NCBI RefSeq assembly: GCF_000972845.2
Contig: NC_040018.1
Coordinates: forward strand, 17,388,444-17,452,443
Length of the DNA: 64,000 bases
DNA from: Larimichthys crocea
Lineage: Eukaryota; Chordata; Actinopteri; Sciaenidae
Reading direction: 5' to 3'
The notes below the pieces were generated by a model. That model was not told where the DNA came from. It did no database searches and saw only the letters and a list, made by a program, of their open reading frames with translations. Position numbers and translations under genes: made by a program. This document shows, piece by piece, positions 12,187-24,599 of the stretch (positions are counted from its first letter, which is position 1; every line of letters starts with the position of its first letter).

Positions 12187-13075
12187 TAGGGATGGGAATT
12201 GATAAGATTTTTACGAATCCAATTCCATTTTCAATTCTGCTTAACGATTCGGTTTATTGATTCTCTTATTGATTCTAATTTGGAAAAAAAGGACAAGAAA
12301 CAGGTGGATTAGCATCATAGCATCTTGTTGGGGATTTGTACTTAGCCTTGAGAATCTTTGTCACCTCCCTAGAAAATATATAATGGGAATGAATGACTGA
12401 GTGAAACATCTGGTTAACTTAGAGGAAAACATGCAACTTTGACATTCTCTCACTTAGCATACAATTAAACACATTCACCTACCGAAATACAGGGGCATCT
12501 ACTGTGGCACTGCTCTGTGACATTCGTCTATCCTGGCCTGGGTCATTTTTTTACTCATCCCTGCTTCGGGGAAAGGAGAAGCTAGAGGTAGACGTGAACT
12601 GGAGCGAGTACTGCCAGCCTCTGGCACTGAAGCCAGTCAGACTCTGTCTCTTGTGACGGTCATCTAAATGTAAGGCATGAGAAGGCAACGTTAACCGTTA
12701 CTAATAGCAGGTTTTTACAATGAGGCAAATGGTGCTAACATGAAAGGCAGTTAGTTACCTGCAGTCTCTTAGCCGAGGACATGCTAACGTTGCTGTTGCT
12801 GGGCTGAGAATCAGTAATGTTAGGCGGATTAGAATCGCGACATTGAGTAATAGTTATTGCATGCTGTGTGCGCAAATGTTTCTGCATGTTCCCTTTGATG
12901 AAATATCCATGTTGCAAGTATTGCAAGTTGCCCTGTTGTCGTCTTTTCTTGTGAAGTGTAACAAAACTTTTGAGCGTTTGTACCACTTGGGCGCCATGTT
13001 TACACATGCTGCATGCAAGCAAAAGCCACTGTGTTGAGAAATGTACTATGTTCTACATAAATGTAAATGACCTGT
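12187..13075 (-). mobile_element. Relic of a hAT-like transposon with BED-type zinc-finger remnant
   Basis: The left end (12187) begins TAGGGATGGGAATTGATAAG, a terminal sequence typical of hAT elements; no matching right end is found nearby. On the minus strand, about 13022-12735, an open frame keeps a CxxC pair followed by GNMQKHLRTQH, which resembles the second half of a BED finger of hAT transposases. The rest is degraded. The segment 13009-13075 recurs at 16544-16610, so both probably come from one family. Confidence 0.5.
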
Positions 13076-13665
13076 TGCCGGATGCCGGCCTGTGTTGGCT
13101 GCCGGTGCGGAAACGACCGCCAGCGTCCGGTTTGCCTGTCCCTGTCTGAACGCCCACTTAAGATTAAACACATAGCCTCACAGGTGTTTTCAGTTATGTT
13201 GCTGATTAGGTCAGGTTGGAGGTGTGAAGCTCTGCTGGGGTTTGTGTGAGGTCATCGTGTGCTTATTGTAGAACAATAGAGTTGTACATTCTCATTTTCT
13301 TCAAGTGAAAGTCAGATTGTTATTGTTTCTTTCCTCGTCAAATCATGGCTTGACTAAACGTTTCAAAGGGGGGCAGTGCATGGAGGTCTAAAAGGCTTTG
13401 CAGAAACTGGATCAGTTGTTTCCAAAACACAATCAGGCAGAACAAAATTGATCACACCATCAGAAGATCAATACATCAAGCTTAGTTCCCCCAGAGGTGG
13501 AAAAGAAATCAACACAGATCACAGAAGGACTTCAGATTTTACTGATGTTGAAGGTTGAAAATCTGTGGATCAAACTAACGTGTCTAAAACTACATTTAAT
13601 GGGACAGGAGGTGTTTCAGCTGTTTTCTTTCCATTTCTGTCACAAGATAATTCATCTAGTCTTGT

Positions 13666-13667
<2 letters not shown>

Positions 13668-13729
<62 letters not shown>
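13668..13729. repeat. (CA)n microsatellite
   Basis: Uninterrupted CA repeat of about 62 bp. A second short CA tract lies near 13866-13886 and a compound CA tract at 14901-14957. Confidence 0.95.
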
Positions 13730-13733
<4 letters not shown>

Positions 13734-13736
13734 TAG

Positions 13737-14906
13737 AGCAGCTGTCTACACACACATTGATTAGTTTTATTGCTTGTTAGGAAAGTGGAGAGATTGTATT
13801 TCAGCTCTACTCGTTAAGAGTCAGCACTGATGTCACTCTGGCCGCTCTTTATGTTATGTAACATGCACACACACACACACACACACTGAGACACACTGAG
13901 AGAAAAGCTATAAAATTATAAAATGGGCTGGAACTGTGCCTCAGACCGTTGCTTTGGGTACTGGCAGCTTTCCTCTCATGTGTAAGTGTCCACATGTGAC
14001 TGTAATATTTCGCAATAAGAAGCTAAACATAAACATACCGTATGTTATGTGTTTCTGCATGTGTGAGCAACACCAAAATAAGAAAACTTGTCTAATATAT
14101 TAAACGTGTTTAATAAAATGTCAAAATAATAAATTGCTTGTTGATTAAATATTTTTTATGATTATAAGTCTGGAAATGACTAAAACATATACAGCCAAAC
14201 ACAGGTTGTGGTCACATATGTGAAGTAACTTGAAAAATTATATAGTGACATTGTGAAAACGCATAAAAAGAAACTTTGGAAACAATTTTATAGACACACC
14301 ACAAGGATTTTGGGACCTGATTTCACATAATGATGTAGGCAGCAGTTCCAGAAAACTATATTTCAACTTTCACTTCAGTGCTACATGTGTTTACAGTTCT
14401 GCTACAGTTCATTGTATCAACATCTGCTCAGTTTCAAAACGCTGATGAGAGGTGTTATCAGGCTACATGGTTCATTAATAGGCCTGATTAGATTTACAGC
14501 CTATTTCAGAAGACATGTTATTACATTTTGACTAAATATTTAATTATTTTCAGGGCCTGAGAAGTTTGAATCACAAATCAAAACAACTTCTCACTGGAGA
14601 CCTGAGCTAATAACAAAAAAAAATAGTTGCACACAATTTATAGCCTTATTTTCCCAGCAGATTTCCACTTCATGATTATTATATTTTGTGAAAAAGCTAT
14701 AATTTGTATTACTCAGTCCAACCCATTTGCAGAGGAGAATAGCAGCTGTATAATCTCAGTAAATGGGACCTGGCGCTGTTGAAGAACAGCTGATCTAACA
14801 GCAACAAAGACGGCCTTCTCATTATGCACAAAGTTTGTGTTGTGAGGTAGAGCAGAGCAGTTTGTTTCCCAGACAGACTTAAGTCAGAGCATGCCCCCCT
14901 CCACAC

Positions 14907-14950
<44 letters not shown>

Positions 14951-17900
14951 CACACACCAAGAACAGAGACGTGCCACTAACTAAATGTCACATGACAGCC
15001 TCCAAAATAAAGCTCTTGCATAACCATGAGGGCCTGGAAGCAGAGAGTCTGTTTACAATGATCCAGTCTGAAGTTGGATGACTTTCTGTGGGCGTCTGTG
15101 TGTGCGTGTGATTTGTCTCCATTCCCCTTTAAACATCGCTTACATCTTATCCCCTCTTTCCCGATGTGCATCAGCTGAGTCCAGCATGGCTGTTGCACTT
15201 GGTTATCACAAAGCACACAAGCCACAACATGAGCATGAAAAGACACATTCAGTTTGGAGTCAAGGCAACCAACAAAAAACATGTGCTGACGGCCTGTTTT
15301 ATTTGTGCAATGTTACTGGCTCTCTCTCTCTCTTCTGGTCAGTCTTGTGAGACTGTGCTGGTGTATTTCATACAAACTCTATCTACACGTGTGTACCTAA
15401 AATAAACATCTTCTCATTTACAGCCTGTGCACTCTCATGATGTACCAAAGGTGAGAGGTCACATACGCCCAGGAGTTATATATTTAAACCCACACACATG
15501 CCCAGTGCCACCACTGAGCACCGAGCCTCAAAATCAACAAAACACAGCACGTATTATACGAAATATTCTTTATTTCTCAGGGTATAAAACTTCTGTACAA
15601 ACACATCTTTCTGTGACAGGCGTCCTCCATAAAACAGATGATTCAGTGTGAGCAGACTGCTGCAGTGTGCTCTGTGTTACAATGTTTTTACATGCAGGTA
15701 AAATGAAAACACAAGGGTTGTTTCATGCAGGCTGAGTGGGTTGGTTTTCCTAAGAGAAAGTTTTCAGTTGGTGTCCTATGTGAGTGAGCTCAGGTGTGCT
15801 TTAGGGGATGTCAACCTCAATAAAACAATTATATCTTCAGAATGAGCCTGTCTCTTCATTTTGTTTAAACTCAGTGAACTTTATAGGAAATTCTTGTGCA
15901 ATCAACAACAACAAATTTGCTTCATCTGAGGTCATTCACAGAAAGAAATGGTTTTTATCCAGAATCAGACTGGTTTGGACGGCTGTTCTTCATTTTCCAT
16001 GTACAATAACACTTAACACTTGTACATGAGTCACTTATTTAGTAGTATCATACGTACAAATAATTAGCTGTACAACCTTTCTTTGGGAAAGCGACTGTGT
16101 ATGTTTCAAATCTCACGCAGTACGTCATGCTTTCATTGTCCAATGGCAAAAATCACATCCAGACTTTTTGCACCTGTCCCAAACATTTCTGTCCAACCTT
16201 CAACAAAACACAGACTTTGCAGCACAATAATCACATCATGTCTCTTCTCTGACTGTCTTGACATACTATAGTTCACTTTCAGAGACTCGTCTGTTCAACA
16301 TTACAGAGCCATTCATACAGGACATACGCCGCTTCATACTCAAGAGTTTTTCTGCTACAGCTTTACTTGGTGTGGTGTGACCAGTTGGTTCGCTAACTTG
16401 CGACTACTTGTGTTACTGTTACACTATGTTTGTAACATAAAATTGTCACCTGAGTGGTCGCATAGCATAGATTAATTTATTTATCGCTTTCAAATCCTGA
16501 TCAGAAACATGCAACATATTGTTACTTAGGGCCAAAATCACACACTGCATGCAAACAAAGCCACTGTGTTGAGAAATGTACTATGTTCTACGTAAATGTA
16601 AGTGACCTGACAGAGGAAATGCCAGCTATCATAAGGGTCTGCATGACCTTTAGCCTACTTAAATCCACCATCAGCCGAGACTGCACACAAACAGCAAGAC
16701 AAGCAACTTATTATGTCTTTTCCCCAGCGAGAAACAATGCATTTTCTGAGTAAAACATCGACACAGTGAACCCATTCAGTCGCAGTTGTAACATCTTCAG
16801 CAGAAAACTACCAAACAGCTCCAGTAACACGCAGTCTTCAAATCCACAGTCAGAGTTTTTTTTTTTACACTCAGGCCTGAGCTGAACATGACCAAACATT
16901 TTGAGTTTTAAATTAAAGTTCTCAGATTTATCTTAGAGAGCGACACTGAACAACAGTGGACAGAGGACAACATACATGTATATTAGTATAAAACTTGAAC
17001 TACATATTTTAAAGAACAGCAGGCTAGTTTGGGCTACACCAGGACAATTTTATGCCTAGTAGGAAGCAAATTTTGATGCTGATATCAAGCTGTAGTTGTG
17101 TTCAGTGTCTTGACACTTTGTAATGAAAAATAGAAATGCTCAAAATGTTAATTAACAAGGTGAAAATATTCCACAGAAGTCTAAAGGATTGTACAAATGA
17201 CTGTGTAAGCTCCGGCAGATGTGAATTTAACTTCAGTTTGTTAGATTAAACTTTTAAACTTATTAACTTAACTTAAATGTCTTTAAAGATTCACATTTTC
17301 TTCACAGTACTGTCAAATTTAAAAGAAATGATTCCTCATTGAATTTTAAGGCACACCACAGCTCACTATATTTCACACCAGTAGACACAACTGACTTTGA
17401 ACCACACACTAGAAAAATGTAATGCTAGCAAGCACGAAAGGAAAAGAATAGATCAGAAGAACTGTGTCACTTTTGCAAAAGGATTTTCACCCTATACCTA
17501 GTCCAGAATTTACTAAAACCCCTCCACAGCTGGGTTATTGTTAACTCTTTCAGAGAAACACACCTGATGTGAATTATTTAAAGCAGCAAAATATATTATT
17601 TGTCAAATGAAACGTTGTTTGATCGATACAGTGAACACTGTAAAAAGGTTCATCCTGAACTCTGACATTTTAACCTTGGGTTACTAGTCAGACAAATGTT
17701 TAACTTGGCCTTGACAGGTGTTTAGATCATAGTCTAGATTAGAGAGTAGTGAAAATCATTTTTTGTCTTTATATCGGATCAATAATGATCTTACACATGG
17801 CAGATCTGCTTTGAATCCATTACAGACTGCAAACTTAGTTGCGCCCTTTTTCCTCTCTGCTCAGTGACTCTAACACAAAGAGCCTTTCAGATGCACTGTA

Positions 17901-19591
17901 GAGAAATAGTTGTACATCACTGGGTTTTGTTCCTGTCTTAGTAGCTACAATGTACAAAGGAAGGTGTGGCAGTTAAGTGTTTGACAGCCACACAGTTTGT
18001 GTTGTAGTTTGCCTTTTTTATTTCTGCTTTACAACATACACGACTTAATCTATCGGAGAGAGAACATGCTGCAGAGGCAGAATGGTGGAAAGGATGAATG
18101 GTTACCATTGTGACAGAGCAGAAGGTCATATTTTAGGTAAAGGGAAAACATGCAGAGCAACAAACACAGTGAATCAAACTATAGCTCATAACTACAAAGA
18201 AAATATTTCACTGAATATGTACAGAATTCAAACTTCACAGTCTTAGATACACCATTGAAATGAAAAGCTAAGAGATAAACTCACTCAGCTGTTTGTTCTA
18301 AGTTCATTTTCTTGCTGCAAACCTACACAAACAACAGCTGAGTCCATTTTGTAAATTTAAACACATGTGAAGAGCACTTGGTTGATCTAATTCTGTTAAG
18401 TGCTCACACTTAAGCTTGTTGAAGCGTGAAGTGAAGTGGAAAGATAAATCAAACATGAATAAAGCAGTACACATATCTGAAACCAATATAGTATTTGCCT
18501 GCCTTGCAACTTGTGTCTTCAGATGTGAGTTAGTGGTTGACAGGATGAACATTTGAAATCCTCTTCTCTCTTCTACAGCAGCCACTTGGCTACTGAGCAG
18601 AGTTGTGGTTTGTGGAACAATATGATCATGATGAAGAAAGTAATGTCCTCTTCCCTGATTAAGGTCAATGCTAGTCTGCAGTCCATCACCACAGAACGGA
18701 GATTTTTGTTTAACCAAACCACATTAATACAGCGTACACTGTCCTTCAGCACTAATGTGGGATAGATGAGAATGATGAACAGCCACAGCTACCAATGGAA
18801 ACCTGACTCCTACATACAGTGTTATGTCTTCTTGTGTAAAGATACAACTTATTTCTAAAGAATGATGTTTTGTTTGTATCACATGGATATTCAGACACCA
18901 TTGCTTAATCATTCAGCATCATTGCGAGTACTGAAACACGTGGTAGGTATCAGTTTACAGTTAAAATCTTGGAGTCTAAAGTGAAAAAACTATGATTAAG
19001 GCAGAAATGGCTTGGTGAAAAAAGACATTAATTCTGTTACACATAAGATATAATATAATAATAAAATGATCCTAAAGTCTGAGCCTGACCAAACCTATTC
19101 ACTGTCTGGCTTTATTCTGGGCCAAACAGTGGCAGGACGTGAAGAAAAACCACAATAAAAACCGAGCCAGACCTAATTCCATAAATAGTTCAGATTAGAG
19201 ACTAAATAAAAGTCAGTCAGTCTGATCCAGGCTTCAGATTAAGTTTATAGGCTGCAATGATTAGCTGCTTAATAAAGTCTGTCTTTGTCTGACTAAGTTT
19301 CGACTTAGTCAGACAAATCCAGCACAGGTCAGCACAGCGCAATCATTCTGGGTCAGAAAATCAAAAGCGGCTTCTTGTTTTCATATTTAAATAAAGACAC
19401 GGTTTGGTTTCTAATCATGAGACCAGACAGACATTAGAAACAAGTTAGAAATTAGAACTGAATTTAGATTCAGTTTGACTGAAGTCACTTACAGTAACAT
19501 GTACAACCTGCAGAGACTCCAGAGTGCCCCTCCAGTCGACATAACAAGGCTACATGAATCTCTACCAGACTTAACACTCCAATGTTTGTCT
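13737..19591. other. Intergenic, no gene seen; may include distal rhou 3' UTR
   Basis: No coding exons were found. The segment is AT-rich. Sequences reading AATAAA on the minus strand occur at several places (for example near 15565, 18013 and 19112) and could end the rhou transcript, but nothing in the sequence decides which. It includes a copy of the 13009-13075 repeat at 16544-16610 and a perfect TTCG hairpin at 19284-19317. Confidence 0.5.
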
Positions 19592-20343
19592 TTAAGGTCC
19601 AGTGTGTCAGATTTAGGAGACTCTATTTTTAGAATACGGCAGAAATGAAGATATAATATGCATAATTATGTTTTCATTAGTGTACTGGTTCCCAACCCGG
19701 CGGTCTCAACCCCTACTAATGATGACCGACGCTTCACAGGCTTTCTTGACAGGGGCACAGTGAAGGCCTGCATTAGAAAAGTACTCTGTTGGGCAATGGG
19801 CATGCCTCAGGGAGAAGAAAACACTGAAAATTCTCCAATAAAAAGCATCTGTGATTGTTTAGAAAAAAACAAACAAACAGAGAATTGTATGAAAACTTCT
19901 TAAAATGTCAGGAAAACTCATCTATAATGCAACATTCACAGGAAATAATCTCAAAATTCATTCAACCTGTTCGTTTGACATAAACTTCCTGCTGTTATTA
20001 TTATGTCTTCACTATGTGGGTTAATTGTACAGTTTATCAGTACTGTTATTGTTGCACTGAATATATTATGTACTAAGATATGGCACTCAGTCAGGGGTCA
20101 TCAGTTTACTGAATGATAGAAAAGGGTTGAGAACCACTGCATTAGTGTATAATAATCTGAAAAATAAAAATAGTTTTGTCTTTGTTACCTCAGAATGAGA
20201 CTATTATATCTACAGACGTCGTGGGTCCTCATCCACGGGGCCGCAATGTTGAACCGCCATGTTGAACCGCCATGTTTCTACAATAGCAAATGGCAACTGG
20301 ACCATGAGAAGATGGCACTAAATCCTACACACAGGTCCTTTAA
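19592..20343. mobile_element. piggyBac-like MITE (TTAA target site), interrupted by a hAT MITE
   Basis: The outer ends read AAGGTCCAGTGTGTCAGATTTAG and, inverted, AAAGGACCTGTGTGTAGGATTTAG. They are flanked by TTAA at 19592-19595 and 20340-20343. A related copy lies at 62188-62568 and a fragment at about 33268-33345. The central 456 bp is a separate later insertion (19685-20140). No transposase is encoded. Confidence 0.75.
19685..20140. mobile_element. Nested hAT-type MITE
   Basis: The ends read CTGGTTCCCAACCC and, on the right, GGGTTGAGAACCACTGC, an imperfect inverted repeat of the GGTTCTCAACC type. The flanking 9-bp direct repeat ATTAGTGTA (19676-19684 and 20141-20149) marks the insertion into the surrounding piggyBac-like element. 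Confidence 0.75.
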
Positions 20344-20800
20344 ACACAGACGATCTGGACGAGTCTAATCATGAACAACACTGTCACATCCACAGTGACA
20401 TTGAGAGGGTCTCCAGCTAGTCCCACAGAGGTTTTGTTTCATACCAGTTTTAACTCCAGAAGAGGCAGGCGTACTGCTTCCTGCAGAGGACTCATACTGG
20501 AGGCAGGTTAAGATTCAAACAGGTTAGAAAAAGGACATGGCAGAGCTGCTGTATTTTCACAGCAGGTTCTGCAAGAACCAGGCTCGGCTCAGTAGTAAAT
20601 CTCATCCACGATAAGACTAAAAAACAAAAAGTTTTAGATCCATGTCAGTCTTACTTTGGTTCACAGTCCAGTCGAGGTCTTGTTCAACATCCGGCTCCAT
20701 TGGAGGGAAACCAAACGAGTCCAGGCAGAACCCAAACCCAGCTGAATTCAGACCTGAATAACAGTCTTTGAGACCCGAAACATCTGATCACAGATCTGCT

Positions 20801-21201
20801 CTAGGCCACACAGCAGTACCTTTTCCACCATGACTTGGACAGACTCTTCATCTTGTCCGGTGTCTGCCTTTGCTTTTTTCGGCGTTTCTGTTTCCCTTTT
20901 GGGTGCTTATGGGAGCTGCAGTTCTGCAGGCTGGCCAGTATGGCCGTGTCAAACACTTCTTTCAAATTCTTTTGGGTCAGTGAAGAGCACTCCATGTAGG
21001 CTACAGCTCCAATCTCCATTGCACAGTCCCGAGCATCTGCTGGGACCACAGGTCGCTCCCGGTACTTAGCCAGGTCAATGAGAACCTGAAGGGACGAGGC
21101 AACATGCATGTTTAAATTTAGATCTATCTCAGGTCAATTTTAACGTATGGCTCCTGTGTTATAGGTTAATTCTAATGTATGTTTAATGTATGTTCGCATG
21201 C

Positions 21202-21279
<78 letters not shown>

Positions 21280-23764
21280 GTTAATACACTTCTGTATATC
21301 TATTTATTGTCATATTTAAAGAGCATCCTGCCATGGTTTTGTATCTTCATATTTTAGATGTTGATGCTCGTTTTTCCAGCTCATCAAGTCCTGCTGCATG
21401 TATGAAGTTTTCCTCTGTTTCTCAACACCTAAAGAACATTTGGGAGTGTTTTAATGCTCATCAACCTCAACCAACGCAGGTAACTCTGTAACGATTGTGA
21501 GGCATCTTTCATGTTGACTGTATGTCTTTGATGTCTTGTAACTCTAATGACAGTCAGTTTGTTGACATATACTGTAGATATGAATGTCTGTACAAACATT
21601 ATAATTAGGCATATAGGGATTTGTGTATGCACACCTTGACATCTTCTCGGAGGTCGCACTGCGTCCCAACGAGGACGAGTGGAGCGAAGGGGGCGTGTCT
21701 CCGGATCTCTGGAACCCACTTCTCAGGAACGTTTTGGAAGGAGGCAGGACTGACGACGCTGAAGCACAGCAGGAACACATCTGCACTGGTGTAACACAGA
21801 GGCCGCAGCTTGTCAAACTCATCCTGGAGAGGGCAAGACAGAGAGAGAGAAAAAAGTATTGAACCAACCAAAACAAAGGTTTTACATCCTGCCAATCCTG
21901 TCTAGTTTAATGCAATTACTGGTTCAATGAGGATATGTCTAGTTTCTCCACTTGATCTCCCACTCTATCCTTCCTCTGCTTCTGTCCTCACATCTAAAAG
22001 CACACTCACACTGGGAAACAGCTACCTGACAATAGTAGTCAGTTACCTTTTGAGTGTTTGTGCTGATTAAATTCTGATTATATCGTATCTGTTTTTACCA
22101 AGCGGCAACCTCTGTGGCTTTAAAGTGAAGCCAATGCAGAAGTGCAGTTCCTCAAATGGCCACTTGAGGCTGGCTACAGAATGAGCGAATTTCCATAAGC
22201 ACCTATTTTAAAATGCCCAACTTCAAAGCAGAAATAAACATGTTTACAACCAACATGGTGGCAGCCAGAGTCAGATTTCACGCTCTTCAGAAACCTATGA
22301 GTGACGTCACGCATACACCGTCCATTCTTTATACTCAGTGTTTTTTACATGTAACCTTGACTTGTTTCAAGGTAAACATTAGCTGTGTATGGCCGGTTAA
22401 AGTGGGCAGTTTTTCTTTAGTATTCATTTCAGACAAACAGCTGCTGCAAACAACAGACATCACTTCCTGTGTGCCAGAGGATTGTTCCTAGGAAAGACCT
22501 ACCAGACAGTTTCCTGGAACTAAATTTAACTTAGTTATCCATTGTACATCACGTTCAGTCTGGGACTTAATCTGTGTGTTGATTATCTGTGAAATCTGCC
22601 CCTGGAGTTAAATGCACAGCATGTTGGTCAAACCGGATTGTCACACTTTATGTGAAAAATGCATTTGTAGCAACTTTTTAGACTTGTTGTGACAAAACAC
22701 ATAAAACACAACATTGTTTGTTAAACACTCCTGTTGTAGTCTTATGGTTGGGGAGAGAGTGAAATGGGGACATGCAACCACAGCATCCCGGTTTGATTCC
22801 AGCCAGGGAAGTTGTGTCATACCAGCCCTTTCTCCCTCCACGTTTCCTGTGTAGCTCTACACTGTCAATTATCAAATAAAGTTAAAAAAAAATAAAAATC
22901 TAAATGCCACAAAAAAACAAGAATTTGTGTTTCAGTACACTCCTTAGACGAGGAGTGACAAATGGCCCGCTGGCCAAGACTGGTCCGCCAAAGAGTTCAA
23001 TTTCAAAGCCCACTGGACGCTTGCAAAGTGTGAAAATTACATTTTTTTCTATAATGAGCATCAATATAATACAAAACATATTTAAATATACCGTTGCCCA
23101 TGAAGTTGGAATAAAATATTTTTACCTCTTCTCATAAAATGATTGTGACAATGTGATTTATTCTTGATAGATAAAGTCTCTATAAAACTCTATGAATCAA
23201 TCTCTTCCAAACATATCACAGTGAAAATTCAACCACAATTAACCTGATGTGTATAAACAGGAATAAAAAGATGAATGTGCCTGAAAACAAAACGATTCCA
23301 ACTTTATGGGCAACACTGTAAATTGAAAATTGTGTAAAATACTGTCCATTAACAACTTCAGTACATGAGACCTCTATCATAAAACAATATACGTGGACCC
23401 TATTGCTTCATCTCCTTTCTTAAAAGTTTCCACTTTAGTTGGTGTGGCGATGATACAGTAGCATTACCACACAGGAGTGGAAATGTTTGGAGAATTAAAT
23501 TCATTTCCAGATCTTTACAAGTTGTTTGAATCATTAAGAAGTAAAATACTACACTGTTGAGTTCCAAAATATGTGACTAAAACAACGCAACTAAAACTGG
23601 TCCGATCAGCTTGGCATCTGATCCATGAACTAAAATGAGTTTGCCACCCCCTGCCTTAGACAATGAAGGAAGAAAGAAGATTGTTCTCTCTTCATCACTT
23701 CCCTGTCAGAGGCATTGTTTCAAACACAAATAAACCAACAACAGGAAATGCTGCAGCTCTCTCC

Positions 23765-23810
<46 letters not shown>

Positions 23811-23884
23811 ATTGAGATCACTGACCTGCCCAGCTGTGTCACAGAGTTGTAGTTTGACTGGTTTCCCGTCCACTGATACCACCG

Positions 23885-23919
<35 letters not shown>

Positions 23920-24599
23920 ACACACTCATACAGTTAATCATTTTCTTACACAATCTGATGACACGAGCTGGTTTAAAGTTAAAATACCATAAAGAAGAAT
24001 TACTTCTGATACACAGACATTAATCTATTATATTTAATAAATAAACATTTGTTTGAGTCATAATCATTGTCTTGTCACAACTGGAAAGTGTTTAGTTGTA
24101 AAAGAGTCAAAGATGGACCAATTAATCAAAAGCTTACTGAAAACAGCTGGTTTTATAAATGAATAAATAAATGAAATATCCTAATTACAAACATGTTAGG
24201 CTGAAGCTCTGATGTATTTCTCTCCACCTCTGTGGTCAAACTGGTTCATAGCAGCTGTTTTTTAATTGATTACTTATCATCCATACTCCATCCTTTACCT
24301 GAGAAGTTGTCAAACGCGGTGGGGACATACTCAGTGGGGTACCCGTTGGTGGTGTAGCTGACCACCAGGCTGGTTTTCCCCACAGCTCCGTCCCCAACCA
24401 GCACACACTTGACGCGCCTCTCCGCTGCCCCGGCTCCCGCTGACCCTGCCCCTGCCCCGGACCGCCGCGTCCTGCTGGAGCCCCTGTCCCGGCTCCGGAC
24501 CCTCCTCGGTGGTACAGGCGGAGCAGGGGACACCGGTGCCGGCTTGTAGCCCCCTCCATCGCCTCGCCGAGGCATCTGACACGGAGAGGAGGGTGACAT
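20801..24599 (-). CDS. rhou: Rho-related GTP-binding protein RhoU (Wrch-1)
   Basis: Atypical Rho-family GTPase acting at focal adhesions, podosomes and endosomes. Coding exons on the minus strand are 24599-24299, 23884-23826, 21823-21635 and 21085-20801, giving 277 residues (269 from the second in-frame Met at 24575; human about 258). The proline/arginine/glycine-rich N terminus holds APPVPPRR, the SH3-binding motif of the family. The P-loop GDGAVGKT is at 69-76, and switch I is followed by NGYPTEY. Exon 2 reads [19 protein letters not shown]; exon 3 begins [11 protein letters not shown]. The tail [12 protein letters not shown] matches the RhoU type, palmitoylated rather than prenylated. RhoV is excluded by the [14 protein letters not shown] and LRPLCYT blocks. 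Whether this is the a or b teleost copy cannot be told. Exon 2 is tightly boxed by TG and CA repeats. Confidence 0.95.
21202..21279. repeat. (ATCT)n microsatellite in rhou intron 3
   Basis: About 19 tandem tetranucleotide units between rhou coding exons 3 and 4. Confidence 0.95.
22098..22260 (+). repeat. Dispersed repeat family R1, copy 3
   Basis: Shares GCGGCAACCTCTG, GAAGCCAATGCAGAAGTGC, CCACTTGAGGCTGGCTAC and AGAAATAAACATGTTTAC with the copies at 4981-5180 and 6440-6604. Lies in rhou intron 2. Confidence 0.7.
22738..22897 (+). mobile_element. 5'-truncated tRNA-derived SINE
   Basis: Keeps a B-box-like CGGTTTGATTCC, then a body ending TCAATTATCAAATAAAG and an A-rich tail, the same tail type as the SINE at 10009-10218. 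The A box is missing or degraded. Lies in rhou intron 2. Confidence 0.6.
22950..23653. mobile_element. hAT-type MITE in rhou intron 2
   Basis: The ends read GAGGAGTGACAAATGGC and, on the right, AGTTTGCCACCCCCTG. The exact 8-bp direct repeat CCTTAGAC flanks them at 22942-22949 and 23654-23661. It is non-coding and carries a second element at 23091-23318. Confidence 0.75.
23091..23318. mobile_element. Nested mariner-like MITE
   Basis: Inverted ends CCGTTGCCCATGAAGTTGGA and TCCAACTTTATGGGCAACACTG, each bordered by TA (23089-23090 and 23319-23320), the target dinucleotide of Tc1/mariner elements. About 228 bp, non-coding. Confidence 0.7.
23768..23916 (-). promoter_or_regulatory. TG and CA tracts flanking rhou exon 2
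   Basis: In the rhou transcript a UG tract of about 30 nt (plus-strand CA, 23887-23916) ends at the UAG acceptor of the 59-nt exon 2. A CA tract of about 39 nt (plus-strand TG, 23768-23806) starts about 19 nt after its donor. The acceptor has no ordinary pyrimidine tract. The two tracts are complementary in RNA. Confidence 0.75.

Noticed and set aside
12735..13022. Independent zinc-finger gene
   Set aside because: A partial BED-like finger within a transposon relic, with no intact partner domain.
18304..18717. 137-codon minus frame in the rhou downstream region
   Set aside because: No recognisable domain or splice context; probably chance in 3' UTR or intergenic DNA.
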